In this document: piece after piece, positions 1-6,617 of the stretch
How the letters are laid out: each line of letters starts with the position of its first letter
Numbering within the stretch: position 1 is the stretch's first letter
DNA from: Chloroflexota bacterium
GTDB taxonomy: Bacteria; Chloroflexota; UBA6077
Reading direction: 5' to 3'
NCBI GenBank assembly: GCA_021788565.1
Contig: JAJYKO010000037.1
Span: 1 to 15,201, forward strand
DNA length: 15,201 nt
Notes under the pieces: generated by a model
Database searches by the model: none
Told to the model about the DNA's origin: nothing
What the model saw: the letters and a program-made list of their open reading frames with translations, nothing else
Program-made: the position numbers and the translations under genes

Positions 1-2
1 GC

Positions 3-833
3 AACATGGGATACCCGATGACCTTAAACCTGATGAAGGCCGGCCACAAGCTGACCGTCTCCGATCTCTCGACTGAGGCGGTCCAGAGGGCGGTGGAGGC
101 GGGAGCAACCCCTGCGAGTCTAACTGACGTCGCGTCGGCTGGAGAGATCATCTTCACTTCGCTCCCAACCCCAGTGGCCGTCGAGTCCGTATACCTCGGG
201 CCAGGGGGCTTGATCGAGGGCGCCCGCTCCGGACAGCTGTTCGTCGACCTGAGCAGCATCTCTCCTGCCCTGGCAAAGAAGATGGCTTCTCGCTTCGCGG
301 AGAAAGGAGCAGCCGTCCTGGATGCGCCAGTCAGCGGTGGTGTCACAGGAGCCAGAGCCGCGACCCTGGCGGTCATGGTCGGAGGGAACCCCGAGGACTT
401 CCAGCGCGTCGAGCCTGTCCTTAAGGCCATCGGGAAGAACGTCTTCCACGTGGGACCGATCGGCACCAGCAGCACGATCAAGATTCTGAATCAGCTGCTG
501 GTTGGCATCAACAATATCGCGATCACGGAGATGATCAACCTCGCCCGCCATGCCGGCATGGACATGAACCTCGTCGAGGAGATCATCAAGGTCAGCGCGG
601 GCTGGAGCAGGCTCTTCGAAACCGAGTTCCCCAAGGCGTTGGCGCGCGACTTCGACACCGGCTTCGCCGTCGACTTGATGGCCAAGGACCTGCGACTGGC
701 TCGCGACCTCGCCAGGGAGTTGGGGACCGAGGTGCCCGTGGCTGAGAAGGCCCTCAGCGTATTCGAGGAAGCCGGCCGAGCCGGGATGGGCAGGCAAGAC
801 GTCAGCGCTGCGATCCAGCTGTACGAGAAGTAG
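3..833 (+). CDS. 3-hydroxyisobutyrate dehydrogenase-type NAD(P)-dependent oxidoreductase (5' end outside window)
   Basis: This is a beta-hydroxyacid dehydrogenase of the 3-hydroxyisobutyrate / tartronate semialdehyde reductase / 6-phosphogluconate dehydrogenase-like superfamily, a cytosolic NAD(P)-dependent enzyme. The first visible codons read N-M-G-Y-P-M, the tail of the Rossmann motif GxGxMGxPM, so the true start and the glycine-rich loop lie upstream of the window. The ATG at position 6 is internal. Other family marks are DLSS (S/T near the cofactor), the substrate-binding segment DAPVSGGVTGA, and the catalytic-lysine region STIKILNQLL, followed by the all-helical C-terminal domain ending in a tag stop at 831-833. 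The visible length of about 276 residues fits a protein of about 290 residues missing only a short N-terminus. The substrate cannot be told: 3-hydroxyisobutyrate, tartronate semialdehyde or a glyoxylate/succinic semialdehyde reductase role are all possible. Confidence 0.93.
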   Translation, partial: NMGYPMTLNLMKAGHKLTVSDLSTEAVQRAVEAGATPASLTDVASAGEIIFTSLPTPVAVESVYLGPGGLIEGARSGQLFVDLSSISPALAKKMASRFAEKGAAVLDAPVSGGVTGARAATLAVMVGGNPEDFQRVEPVLKAIGKNVFHVGPIGTSSTIKILNQLLVGINNIAITEMINLARHAGMDMNLVEEIIKVSAGWSRLFETEFPKALARDFDTGFAVDLMAKDLRLARDLARELGTEVPVAEKALSVFEEAGRAGMGRQDVSAAIQLYEK

Positions 834-846
834 CCCACCGAAGACA

Positions 847-855
847 TGGTAAAAT
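847..855 (+). promoter_or_regulatory. candidate extended -10 promoter for the translin-cca pair
   Basis: TGGTAAAAT matches an extended -10 element (TGn followed by TAAAAT, five of six bases of TATAAT). It lies in the 87-bp gap after the dehydrogenase and about 65 bp before the translin start. No good -35 is seen at the usual distance, as expected for extended -10 promoters. A small hairpin (ATCCC 854-858, GGGAT 864-868) lies just downstream. This is a motif match only. Confidence 0.3.
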
Positions 856-920
856 CCCGGATTGGGATGTCGACGAACAGAAGACAGAATTAGCGCCAAG
901 ACGGAGGCGACGAGGAATCC

Positions 921-1607
921 ATGGCGAAATTGGAAGAGTTGGGCGGGCAGCTCATCAGGGAGCTGGAGATCAAGAACGCCGCCCGAGAGAAGGCCCTCAC
1001 GGTTTCGCGGGAGCTCACCCGCTCCTGCGCGCTCAGTATTCGCGCGGTGCACCGGGGCGAGAACGACAAAGCGCGCGAGCTTCGGGACAAGGCCAAGACC
1101 ATCAGCGACCAGATAATAGTGGACCTCCAGAATCAACCTGACCTCCGCTTCACCGGCTACGTACAGGATTCTCAGAAGGAACTGGTGGAAGCCTCGGTTA
1201 CCTACGCTATCATCAACCACGAGCCCATCCCCGGCCAGGATGAGCTTGGTGTAGAGCCAGCGGCCTATCTCAATGGAATGGGCGAGTCCGTCGGCGAGCT
1301 GCGACGATATATTCTGGACAAGCTGCGCAAGGGGGATACCTCGCGCTGCGAGGAGATCCTTCAGGTGATGGACGACATCTACAGCATACTGGTTACCATC
1401 GATTTCCCGGATGCGCTCACGGGAGGTCTGCGCCGCACCACGGACTCGGTTCGCGGCATCATGGAGAAGACCCGCGGGGACCTCACCACGGCGTTGAGGC
1501 AGCGCGATCTGGAGGCCGCCCTCCGCCAGGCATCTGGACAGCCGGCAGAGGGGGGAGCAGCGGGCCTCGCCCCGACCACCGATGCCGACGAGGTGCCGAA
1601 CTTTTGA
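921..1607 (+). CDS. translin-family protein (bacterial translin/TRAX-like RNA-binding nuclease)
   Basis: A 228-residue, almost wholly helical protein. Its middle matches the translin family: an N-terminal helix with an R-E-x-A-L-x-x-S-R-E pattern (residues 22-31), a basic SIRAVHRGE segment (39-47), KELVEASVTYAIIN (86-99), and the hallmark LGVEPAAYLNGMGESVGELRR (109-129) followed by a KGD turn and a helix with DDIY (151-154). In eukaryotes translin and TRAX form the octameric C3PO RNase. Acidic residues E87, E90 and D151/D152 sit where TRAX-type catalytic acids would be expected, which I infer without an alignment. The last 25 residues are low-complexity Gly/Ala/Pro. The ATG at 921 has an upstream purine-rich GAGGAA (911-916). 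Its TGA stop overlaps the ATG of the CCA enzyme by one base, so the two are probably translationally coupled. Archaeal and bacterial members are sometimes labelled haloacid dehalogenase, but no HAD motif is present. Confidence 0.82.
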   Translation: MAKLEELGGQLIRELEIKNAAREKALTVSRELTRSCALSIRAVHRGENDKARELRDKAKTISDQIIVDLQNQPDLRFTGYVQDSQKELVEASVTYAIINHEPIPGQDELGVEPAAYLNGMGESVGELRRYILDKLRKGDTSRCEEILQVMDDIYSILVTIDFPDALTGGLRRTTDSVRGIMEKTRGDLTTALRQRDLEAALRQASGQPAEGGAAGLAPTTDADEVPNF

Positions 1608-2971
1608 TGAACCGTCTCTTTCAGGTTCTCGCCGAGCGCTTCGCCGATATGGACAGGGAGCTGTTCCTGGTGGGGGGCTCGGTCCGCGATCGTCTCCTCC
1701 GTCGGGCCAGCCCGGACTGGGACTTCACGACCAACGCCACCCCTCCCGAGACCGAAGCCATCCTGGCGAAGCCGTGGCCCCACGGAACCCGCATCGCCAT
1801 CTACAAGGTCGGTGAGAAGTTCGGCACGATCGGGGCGATCATAGACGGTAGGCGGGTAGAGATCACCACCTATAGAGGGGAGCACTACCAGGACAGCCGC
1901 AAGCCCGACGTGGAGTTCTTGGGATCCCTGGAAGAGGATCTCTCTCGCCGCGACTTCACCATAAACGCCATGGCGATGTCCGTGGACGGCAAGATCGTCG
2001 ATCCCTTCGGCGGGAAGTCCGACCTCGTCGGCCGGTACATCCGCGCTGTGGGGGACCCCGCCGACCGGTTTCGTGAGGACCCGCTCCGGATGCTTCGTGC
2101 CGTCCGTTTCGCCTGCCAGCTCGGCTTCGAGATCGAGCGCGACACCTACGCGGCGATGATCCGCAGCTCTCGCACGCTGCAGAAAATCAGCTGGGAGAGG
2201 CGCGCCGAGGAGACGAACAAGATCCTCACGTCGTCCCGCCCCGCGGAAGGGCTGAAGCTGCTTCACAACAGCTTCCTGCTGGACCACGTGATTCCGGAAC
2301 TGCTGCCAATGATCGGTCTGCAGCAGCAGGGCGACTATCATCACAAGGACGTGTGGCGCCATACCCTCCAGGTAGTAGAGAACACCGAGCCCGACCTCTC
2401 CCTTCGCTGGGCCGCGACCCTTCACGACATTGCGAAGCCCACGACGAAGAGCGTAGACGACGGCGAGGTCCACTTCTTCGGCCACGAAGCAGTCGGGGCG
2501 GAGATGGCGCGCCACGTCCTGCTGCGGCTTAGGATGAGCTCGGAGCTGGTGGAGCGCGTGACGAAGCTGGTCCGCCTGCACCAGCGGATCAACCTCTACG
2601 AGAGCGACTGGACCGTAGGGGCTGTGAGGCGCTTTGTCCGTGAGGCGGGCGACGAGCTGCCCCTCCTCTTCGCCCTGTCGCGAGCGGACATCACCAGCCA
2701 GCGTGAGGCTAAGGTCGCCGCGCGCACGGCCCTCGTCCGCGAGCTGGAAGAGAGGGTGGAGAGGCTCCGCGAGGAAGAGGAGACGGAGAAGATCAAGAGT
2801 CCGCTGGACGGCAACGAGCTGATGGAGATGTTCGACCGGCCTCCGGGCCCCTGGATTCGGGACGTGAAGGACCGGCTCCTCAACGCCGTCCTGGACGGCG
2901 AGCTCGCCCCCGAGGACAAGGAGGCCGCCGCGGCCATGGCCAGGGAGATGCTCGGCGTCGCCACGAGGTGA
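1607..2971 (+). CDS. cca: CCA tRNA nucleotidyltransferase / poly(A) polymerase family, with HD domain
   Basis: This enzyme adds or repairs the 3' CCA end of tRNA using CTP and ATP. The N-terminal class II nucleotidyltransferase head has LVGGSVRD (21-28), the metal-binding DWD (37-39) with FTT, RRDFTINAMA (114-123, flexible loop and NTP-ribose site), and EDPLRMLRAVRFA (157-169). A neck/body follows, then an HD phosphohydrolase domain with HTL at 252-254 and LHD at 272-274, as in HD-containing bacterial CCA enzymes. A charged coiled-coil-like stretch lies at about 376-397. At 454 residues it is a full-length member. The start is taken as ATG 1607, overlapping the upstream TGA by one base; a TTG at 1604 would add one residue. 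The PAP and CCA subfamilies are hard to separate by eye, but as the only copy visible and with the HD domain, CCA addition is the more likely role. Confidence 0.93.
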   Translation: MNRLFQVLAERFADMDRELFLVGGSVRDRLLRRASPDWDFTTNATPPETEAILAKPWPHGTRIAIYKVGEKFGTIGAIIDGRRVEITTYRGEHYQDSRKPDVEFLGSLEEDLSRRDFTINAMAMSVDGKIVDPFGGKSDLVGRYIRAVGDPADRFREDPLRMLRAVRFACQLGFEIERDTYAAMIRSSRTLQKISWERRAEETNKILTSSRPAEGLKLLHNSFLLDHVIPELLPMIGLQQQGDYHHKDVWRHTLQVVENTEPDLSLRWAATLHDIAKPTTKSVDDGEVHFFGHEAVGAEMARHVLLRLRMSSELVERVTKLVRLHQRINLYESDWTVGAVRRFVREAGDELPLLFALSRADITSQREAKVAARTALVRELEERVERLREEEETEKIKSPLDGNELMEMFDRPPGPWIRDVKDRLLNAVLDGELAPEDKEAAAAMAREMLGVATR

Positions 2972-2988
2972 CGGGGCGCTCTGCCCCG
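2972..2988 (+). terminator. hairpin directly after the CCA gene (possible terminator)
   Basis: A perfect 6-bp stem, CGGGGC (2972-2977) and GCCCCG (2983-2988), with a 5-base loop, begins one base after the CCA stop codon. No T-tract follows, so it is not a classical intrinsic terminator. It may instead pause transcription or protect the 3' end. Confidence 0.3.
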
Positions 2989-3014
2989 CCGCAAGGGGCT
3001 GGATGACGACTGAA

Positions 3015-3037
3015 AGGCAGGGCACGAAACCCTGCCC
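3015..3037. repeat. short GC-rich palindromic element, REP-like
   Basis: GGCAGGG (3016-3022) pairs perfectly with CCCTGCC (3030-3036) around the 7-base loop CACGAAA, in the gap between the CCA and hydrolase genes. It has the look of the small interspersed hairpins scattered between genes in many GC-rich environmental bacteria. Only one copy is seen in this window, so repeat status is inferred from its form. Confidence 0.35.
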
Positions 3038-3127
3038 TACGCAAGGAACGACGCACTCGAGCCGGATACATCCACGTTGGAGTCCGCATCTGCGGGCGCC
3101 AAGTCGAATGAGAGAGGTAGAGTAGCC

Positions 3128-3874
3128 ATGCGTCTTCAGTTCCTGGGCTCGGGTGACGCCTTCGGCAGCGGAGGCCGCTTCAACACCTGCCTTCTTCTCC
3201 AAACGGAGACGACGCGCTGTCTGCTCGATTGTGGTGCCTCGTCGCTGATCGCGATGAAACGGTTCGGCGTAGACCCCAACTCGATCTCGCTCATCCTCAT
3301 CACCCATTTTCACGGCGACCACTTCGGCGGACTGCCCTTCTTCCTGCTCGATGCCCAGTTCGCGAAGCGTCGCGACCCCCTGACGATCGTCGGCCCGCCA
3401 GGGCTGTCCGACCACCTTACCCATGTCAGAGAGATCAGCTTCCCGGGATCTTCGACCACGGTTCCGAAGTTCGACCTGAGGCTCCTCGAATGGGAGCCGG
3501 GGCAGGCCTTGCGCTTGCACCCGCTGGTCGCGACCCCCTACGAGGTTTCGCACAGCGAGAACCTGCGGGCGTTCGCTCTTCGGATCGCGGCCGAGGGCAG
3601 GGCCATCACCTACTCGGGGGACACGGAGTGGTGTTCGGGTTTGGCAGAAGCCGCAAGCGGGGCCGACCTGTTTGTCTGCGAGGCTTACGTCTACGAGAAA
3701 CCGGTCAAAGGTCATCTCGCCTTGAAGACGCTGGAAGCGCAGCTGCCCGCCCTTCAGACCAAACGCTTGATCCTCACCCACCTGGGACCAGACACGCTGG
3801 CGCGCGAAGGCAGTCTTGGACATGAGGTAGCCGAGGACGGCCAGATCGTCGCAATCGCCCCGGGACCCTCTTAG
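3128..3874 (+). CDS. metallo-beta-lactamase-fold hydrolase, RNase Z-like
   Basis: A 248-residue zinc hydrolase with the MBL fold. It begins with the RNase Z/arylsulfatase-like beta-strand MRLQFLGSGDAFGSGGR and carries the two-metal site HFHGDH (60-65), the third-motif histidine in VSHSEN (142), the bridging aspartate in TYSGDTEW (D165), KGHLA (H196) and THLGP (H218). This order is that of tRNase Z and its close relatives, including 3',5'-cyclic phosphodiesterases, rather than beta-lactamases. An exosite arm like that of true RNase Z is not evident, so activity on tRNA precursors is not assured. The ATG at 3128 is chosen because the sequence matches the family from there and GAGAGG lies about 10 bases upstream; an in-frame start at 3077 would add 17 unsupported residues. 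It sits 156 bp after the CCA gene and may share its transcript. Confidence 0.85.
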   Translation: MRLQFLGSGDAFGSGGRFNTCLLLQTETTRCLLDCGASSLIAMKRFGVDPNSISLILITHFHGDHFGGLPFFLLDAQFAKRRDPLTIVGPPGLSDHLTHVREISFPGSSTTVPKFDLRLLEWEPGQALRLHPLVATPYEVSHSENLRAFALRIAAEGRAITYSGDTEWCSGLAEAASGADLFVCEAYVYEKPVKGHLALKTLEAQLPALQTKRLILTHLGPDTLAREGSLGHEVAEDGQIVAIAPGPS

Positions 3875-4004
3875 AGACAGGGGTCGGTGCGCCGTCGCCA
3901 GTAGCCTCGTTCGTTCCCGACCGTCTGCCCCCACGAGGACGCGCAGCCTGAAGGCCGCGGCTACAGGTGAGCCAGCTACTCACATGTTGGGTAGATTCGA
4001 GCAG

Positions 4005-4010
4005 AAGGAG
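4005..4010 (+). promoter_or_regulatory. ribosome binding site that decides the start of the Imm5-like gene
   Basis: AAGGAG at 4005-4010 is a near-perfect Shine-Dalgarno sequence. It overlaps the first possible GTG (4010), which would leave no spacer, but lies 8 bases before the second in-frame GTG at 4019. The later start is therefore preferred. Confidence 0.65.
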
Positions 4011-4018
4011 TGCCGGGT

Positions 4019-4534
4019 GTGATCCTCCCGAAAGAGCGCGACCCTCGTTTCATCACCATCCGCCGCGGTGGGACCCTCACCGATTCGGATCACCATCTCC
4101 TCGCCCTGTGGGCGGCATCGTGTGCGGAGCACGTCCTCGACCTCTTCGAGTCGGCGAAGCCTTCGGACCCGCGGCCGCGTTACGCCATTGAGCAGGCCCG
4201 CGCCTGGGTTCGTGGCGAGATCACCATGACCCAGTCTCGCACGGCGGCCGGCCATGCAATGGGCGCGGCCAGAGATCTAAGCGGAGCGGCGCGCCATGCC
4301 GCGTACGCTGCCGGCCAGGCCGCGGCCGTCGCACACGTCGCCGCGCACGAGCTCGGTGCGGCCGCCTACGCAATCAAGGCCGCCCGGGCTGCCGCGCCGG
4401 AAGGAGACGGCGAGAGCGCAGGGCGACTCGAGTGCCGGTGGCAGCGAGACCAGCTCCCGGAGGCGATACGCGAGCTCGTACTCGACGACCAGCGGCTGCG
4501 GAATGACATCTGCTGGTCGGTGTTCGACTGCTGA
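4019..4534 (+). CDS. Imm5-like putative immunity protein
   Basis: A 171-residue, helical, alanine- and histidine-rich protein. The layout matches the family annotated as putative immunity protein (Imm-5-like): an N-terminal HHLLALWAASCAEHVLDLFE block, then RPRYAIEQARAWVRGEIT, a long Ala-rich segment with regularly spaced HA/AH pairs (AARHAAYAAGQAAAVAHVAAH), and a C-terminal CRWQRDQLPEAIRELVLDD block. Imm families were defined by their place in polymorphic-toxin loci, where they neutralise a cognate toxin; the biochemistry of this one is not known to me. No signal peptide or membrane segment is seen. The GTG at 4019 has AAGGAG 8 bases upstream. No toxin-like gene lies beside it: upstream is the hydrolase, downstream the convergent accessory island, so it is an orphan or serves another function. 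Confidence 0.75.
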   Translation: MILPKERDPRFITIRRGGTLTDSDHHLLALWAASCAEHVLDLFESAKPSDPRPRYAIEQARAWVRGEITMTQSRTAAGHAMGAARDLSGAARHAAYAAGQAAAVAHVAAHELGAAAYAIKAARAAAPEGDGESAGRLECRWQRDQLPEAIRELVLDDQRLRNDICWSVFDC

Positions 4535-4596
4535 GGGCGCGTCGAGGCCTCTGAGACTCTCGCGGTAATCGGTGTACCTAAAGTAAAGCGGCGACC

Positions 4597-4664
4597 AAAC
4601 CCGCGGGGTCTTTGGCCCCTGATCCTGAACTGGCGCGCCGTGATCCCCGAGACCCCGCGGGTTT
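4597..4664. repeat. 15-bp perfect inverted repeat with 38-base spacer
   Basis: AAACCCGCGGGGTCT (4597-4611) is exactly complementary to AGACCCCGCGGGTTT (4650-4664). Each arm contains the palindrome CCCGCGGG, so the arms can also fold on themselves: CCAAA 4595-4599 pairs with TTTGG 4611-4615 around one. The spacer contains GGCGCGCC, also palindromic. No T-tract follows on either strand. The element lies between convergent genes, so a bidirectional terminator is the simplest reading; a protein-binding or recombination site, or a remnant mobile element, is possible. Confidence 0.5.
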
Positions 4665-4817
4665 CATCCTGGCCTTGGTTTAGAGGCAGCGCATCTTGTT
4701 CGGCTTCACGAGAGATCCATCGGCAAGCGGCCCCCTCAGCACTAAGCCACCCCTGAGGCCTAGTCTTACCAAGAGCAACCTAACAACTTCATCTACCTTC
4801 ATTTATCGGACAGCATT

Positions 4818-4838
4818 GGAGGTCAGCCTGCTGCCTCC
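4818..4838. other. hairpin, possible terminator of the minus-strand cassette
   Basis: GGAGG (4818-4822) pairs with CCTCC (4834-4838), continued by CAG (4824-4826) with CTG (4831-4833) after a one-base bulge, around a 4-base loop. It lies about 95 bp beyond the end of the last minus-strand gene. It lacks a T-tract, so its role is uncertain. Confidence 0.3.
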
Positions 4839-4932
4839 TGGACGGGTTCGAAGGCACTACGATCGTCTGCGGCATTCGCCCAAGCGGAGGTGCGGCAACT
4901 AGGGCTGGCACGCTGCGAGAGGCGGAGCTGGG

Positions 4933-5814
4933 TTAAAGCCGGCGGATGGGCTTGGCGCCGCGGAGGTCGTCGCCCTTGTAGGTGACGTACTCGAGGAAGA
5001 GCGCAAAAGTAGCCTCGTAGGCCTGCAAGGAGATGTCGGCAACTGACATTATGGCGGGCACCGATGGGGGGATCACAAACTCACCCGCGACAGCCTCCGC
5101 GAGAACCTGGTGCACCGTCTCAATCGCATCGGTTAGCTCCGGGCTGAGAGCTCTCTCCTCGAGCAGGTAGATTACGGCGTCAATTATGTATGGAGGGTCG
5201 TCAGAGGGAGGGAACGGGATACATATCTCGCGCACTCCGAAGTTGAAGGTGTCGTCAACGGCAGGGCGCTTCTTGAACAGGGCAGTAACAGCGTTCTCGG
5301 CTGGCTTCACAAACCAGTCGACGAAGTCGTTCGGCAGAGCCGGACGAGTGTATCGCCGACCCAGCCAAGACCTGAATCTCTCGTGACGCTTCGCATCACC
5401 GGGCCACGATTGCGGGGGGTCGAGGGTAAGCAGAACGTCTTTTGCGATGGGGACGTGGTAACGGGCTACCGCAAGGAGACCGCTAGTTCGTTCCAGAGTG
5501 AACTCTCGGACGCTACGCTGGTCGGCGTTGTTGATCTTGCCTCGGTCGGTCTCGTACCGGCAGACCATCGCCTCCACGTAGGGCTCGGTGCTCGTATCGG
5601 CGTAGATATCGCAATCCTGAGAGATGACGACAAGGGTGTGGGTACCTTCTACTGGCGGCACATGCTGATCAATTGTCAGTTCGCCGAGACTAGAATTTGA
5701 GACGGGGCTCCACGCCAACCGGCTGGCTGGCAGCTTGAAGATAGCCCCCTGCCGCCAGCCTGCTCCGATGAGGCGGTCCCCGAGGGAAGGCTCTCCGGAG
5801 GCACTGCCGGTCAC
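4933..5814 (-). CDS. uncharacterised protein with SQDCDI motif, third gene of the TIGR04255 cassette
   Basis: A 293-residue soluble protein with no named domain I can assign. Visible blocks are an N-terminal GWRQGAIFKLP (19-29), a hydrophobic strand with a conspicuous acidic motif LVVISQDCDIYAD (61-73) followed by EPYVEAMVCRYE (77-88), a helix-turn leading into FRSWLGRRYTRPALPNDFVDW (147-167), an aromatic/proline segment ICIPFPPSDDPPY (197-209), and a largely helical C-terminus. The Cys-bracketed acidic SQDCD motif and the WLGRRYxRPALP block look like family signatures and could form an active site, but that is inference. The start is a GTG whose GTGA overlaps the stop of the upstream HTH gene by four bases, with GGGAG about 9 bases upstream, so translation is coupled. 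No signal peptide or membrane segment. Possible roles include effector, toxin or nuclease-like partner of the cassette; none is demonstrated. Confidence 0.75.
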   Translation of the reverse strand: MTGSASGEPSLGDRLIGAGWRQGAIFKLPASRLAWSPVSNSSLGELTIDQHVPPVEGTHTLVVISQDCDIYADTSTEPYVEAMVCRYETDRGKINNADQRSVREFTLERTSGLLAVARYHVPIAKDVLLTLDPPQSWPGDAKRHERFRSWLGRRYTRPALPNDFVDWFVKPAENAVTALFKKRPAVDDTFNFGVREICIPFPPSDDPPYIIDAVIYLLEERALSPELTDAIETVHQVLAEAVAGEFVIPPSVPAIMSVADISLQAYEATFALFLEYVTYKGDDLRGAKPIRRL

Positions 5815-6617
5815 TCCTGCCCGCTCCCTTTTGTGTTCTCGGGCGACGGTTCGGCGGGTGTGGCTTGCCTTCTAACGCGGACGCTGCCAGCGAACTTGAC
5901 CGGAACAGGCCTCGTGGCCCAGTCAGGGAGAGAGCGCACACCTGAAGTCGGACTGGCCACGGCGTAGTAGCGCGCCCTATCGTACTCGCCGGCGAGGATT
6001 AGATCCCAGGGGCTCTTCCCGTCCTCGGTACAGGGCGTCTGCAGCCAGGTGTAGAGCCGGCTCTTGCTGGAATATCGCTTTCTCGCCCTATTCAAGATAT
6101 CCAAGACTGCCATCAGGCGTCGGCGATTTTCCGACGCAATCGGCTGCTTTCGCTGCCAATTGTGTAGTGATTGACGCGAGACACCCACCAGTTCTGCGAT
6201 TGATTTGTGCGAAAGCTTCGCGGTTTCCCTCAGTCGTTCAATCAGGCGAGGGGTAGGGTCGACAGATATGGGCGGGTCCTGTACCGTGAACTGCCTGAAG
6301 TCAGCGCCCTGTGATCCCACAGGCGTGCCCAGTCCGGCGCAGAGGAAGAACCCTCTCGGCGCCAACACAATTCTAGGCGACTCCGGATGAGTTCTCGTGA
6401 AGAGCGGGCACGAAGCACCTCTAGCCCATGCTCTCTCTGCAATCTCGTTGGCTTCCCGCATCACTGGGGGCACTTCTGGAGTGCGCACTTCGAGCGCACT
6501 CCCTCCTCCCTCCGATTTGGGCCTAGCCAGACGAACCAAGCTGTAGCCAAAGGAGGGCAGGACCAAGCTAGAGGATGTCCAGTTCAGGGCTTCCTCAAGG
6601 ATCTCAGTTATCGCCAT
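5811..6617 (-). CDS. helix-turn-helix protein with MbcA/ParS-like antitoxin C-terminus
   Basis: A 268-residue protein in three parts. Residues 1-120 form an N-terminal domain I do not recognise. Residues about 125-176 form an XRE-like helix-turn-helix, with the recognition region SIAELVGVSRQSLHNWQRK (139-157) and further helices to about 178. Residues 188-218 (LYTWLQTPCTEDGKSPWDLILAG onward) resemble the short MbcA/ParS/Xre antitoxin C-terminal domain, in which a W-L-x-T-P element precedes G-x-S-P-W/L-D-L. The tail is basic then polar and disordered. It starts at ATG 6617 with GGGGAG 9 bases upstream. It overlaps the TIGR04255 gene by 14 bases and the next gene by 4, so it is the middle gene of a tight operon. 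By analogy with XRE antitoxins it may repress the operon through the repeats at 7484-7503. The long N-terminal domain is unlike ordinary antitoxins. Confidence 0.78.
   Translation of the reverse strand: MAITEILEEALNWTSSSLVLPSFGYSLVRLARPKSEGGGSALEVRTPEVPPVMREANEIAERAWARGASCPLFTRTHPESPRIVLAPRGFFLCAGLGTPVGSQGADFRQFTVQDPPISVDPTPRLIERLRETAKLSHKSIAELVGVSRQSLHNWQRKQPIASENRRRLMAVLDILNRARKRYSSKSRLYTWLQTPCTEDGKSPWDLILAGEYDRARYYAVASPTSGVRSLPDWATRPVPVKFAGSVRVRRQATPAEPSPENTKGSGQE

Larger units (their letters stand above)
4535..4932. other. convergent intergenic region without a recognisable gene
   Basis: This stretch separates the plus-strand block from the minus-strand island. A short reading frame (4696-4902) lacks a ribosome binding site and family features. 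I see no tRNA: a GGTTCGAA at 4845-4852 resembles a T-loop but has no matching stem. The region holds the long inverted repeat 4597-4664, the hairpin 4818-4838, and two direct copies of TGCGGCA (4868-4874, 4891-4897). It could house bidirectional terminators or an old insertion border. Confidence 0.5.

Noticed and set aside
3077..3127. Earlier start for the MBL hydrolase
   Set aside because: Family similarity begins exactly at the ATG at 3128, which has its own purine-rich site.
1379..3934. 851-codon open frame on the minus strand opposite translin, cca and the hydrolase
   Set aside because: It is the antisense shadow of three well-recognised genes in GC-rich DNA; its translation has no family features.
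4841..4860. GGTTCGAA resembling a tRNA T-loop
   Set aside because: The flanking bases do not pair as a T-stem, and no anticodon or acceptor stem can be drawn.
4696..4902. 68-codon frame in the convergent intergenic region
   Set aside because: No good ribosome binding site, no family features and odd composition; treated as noncoding.
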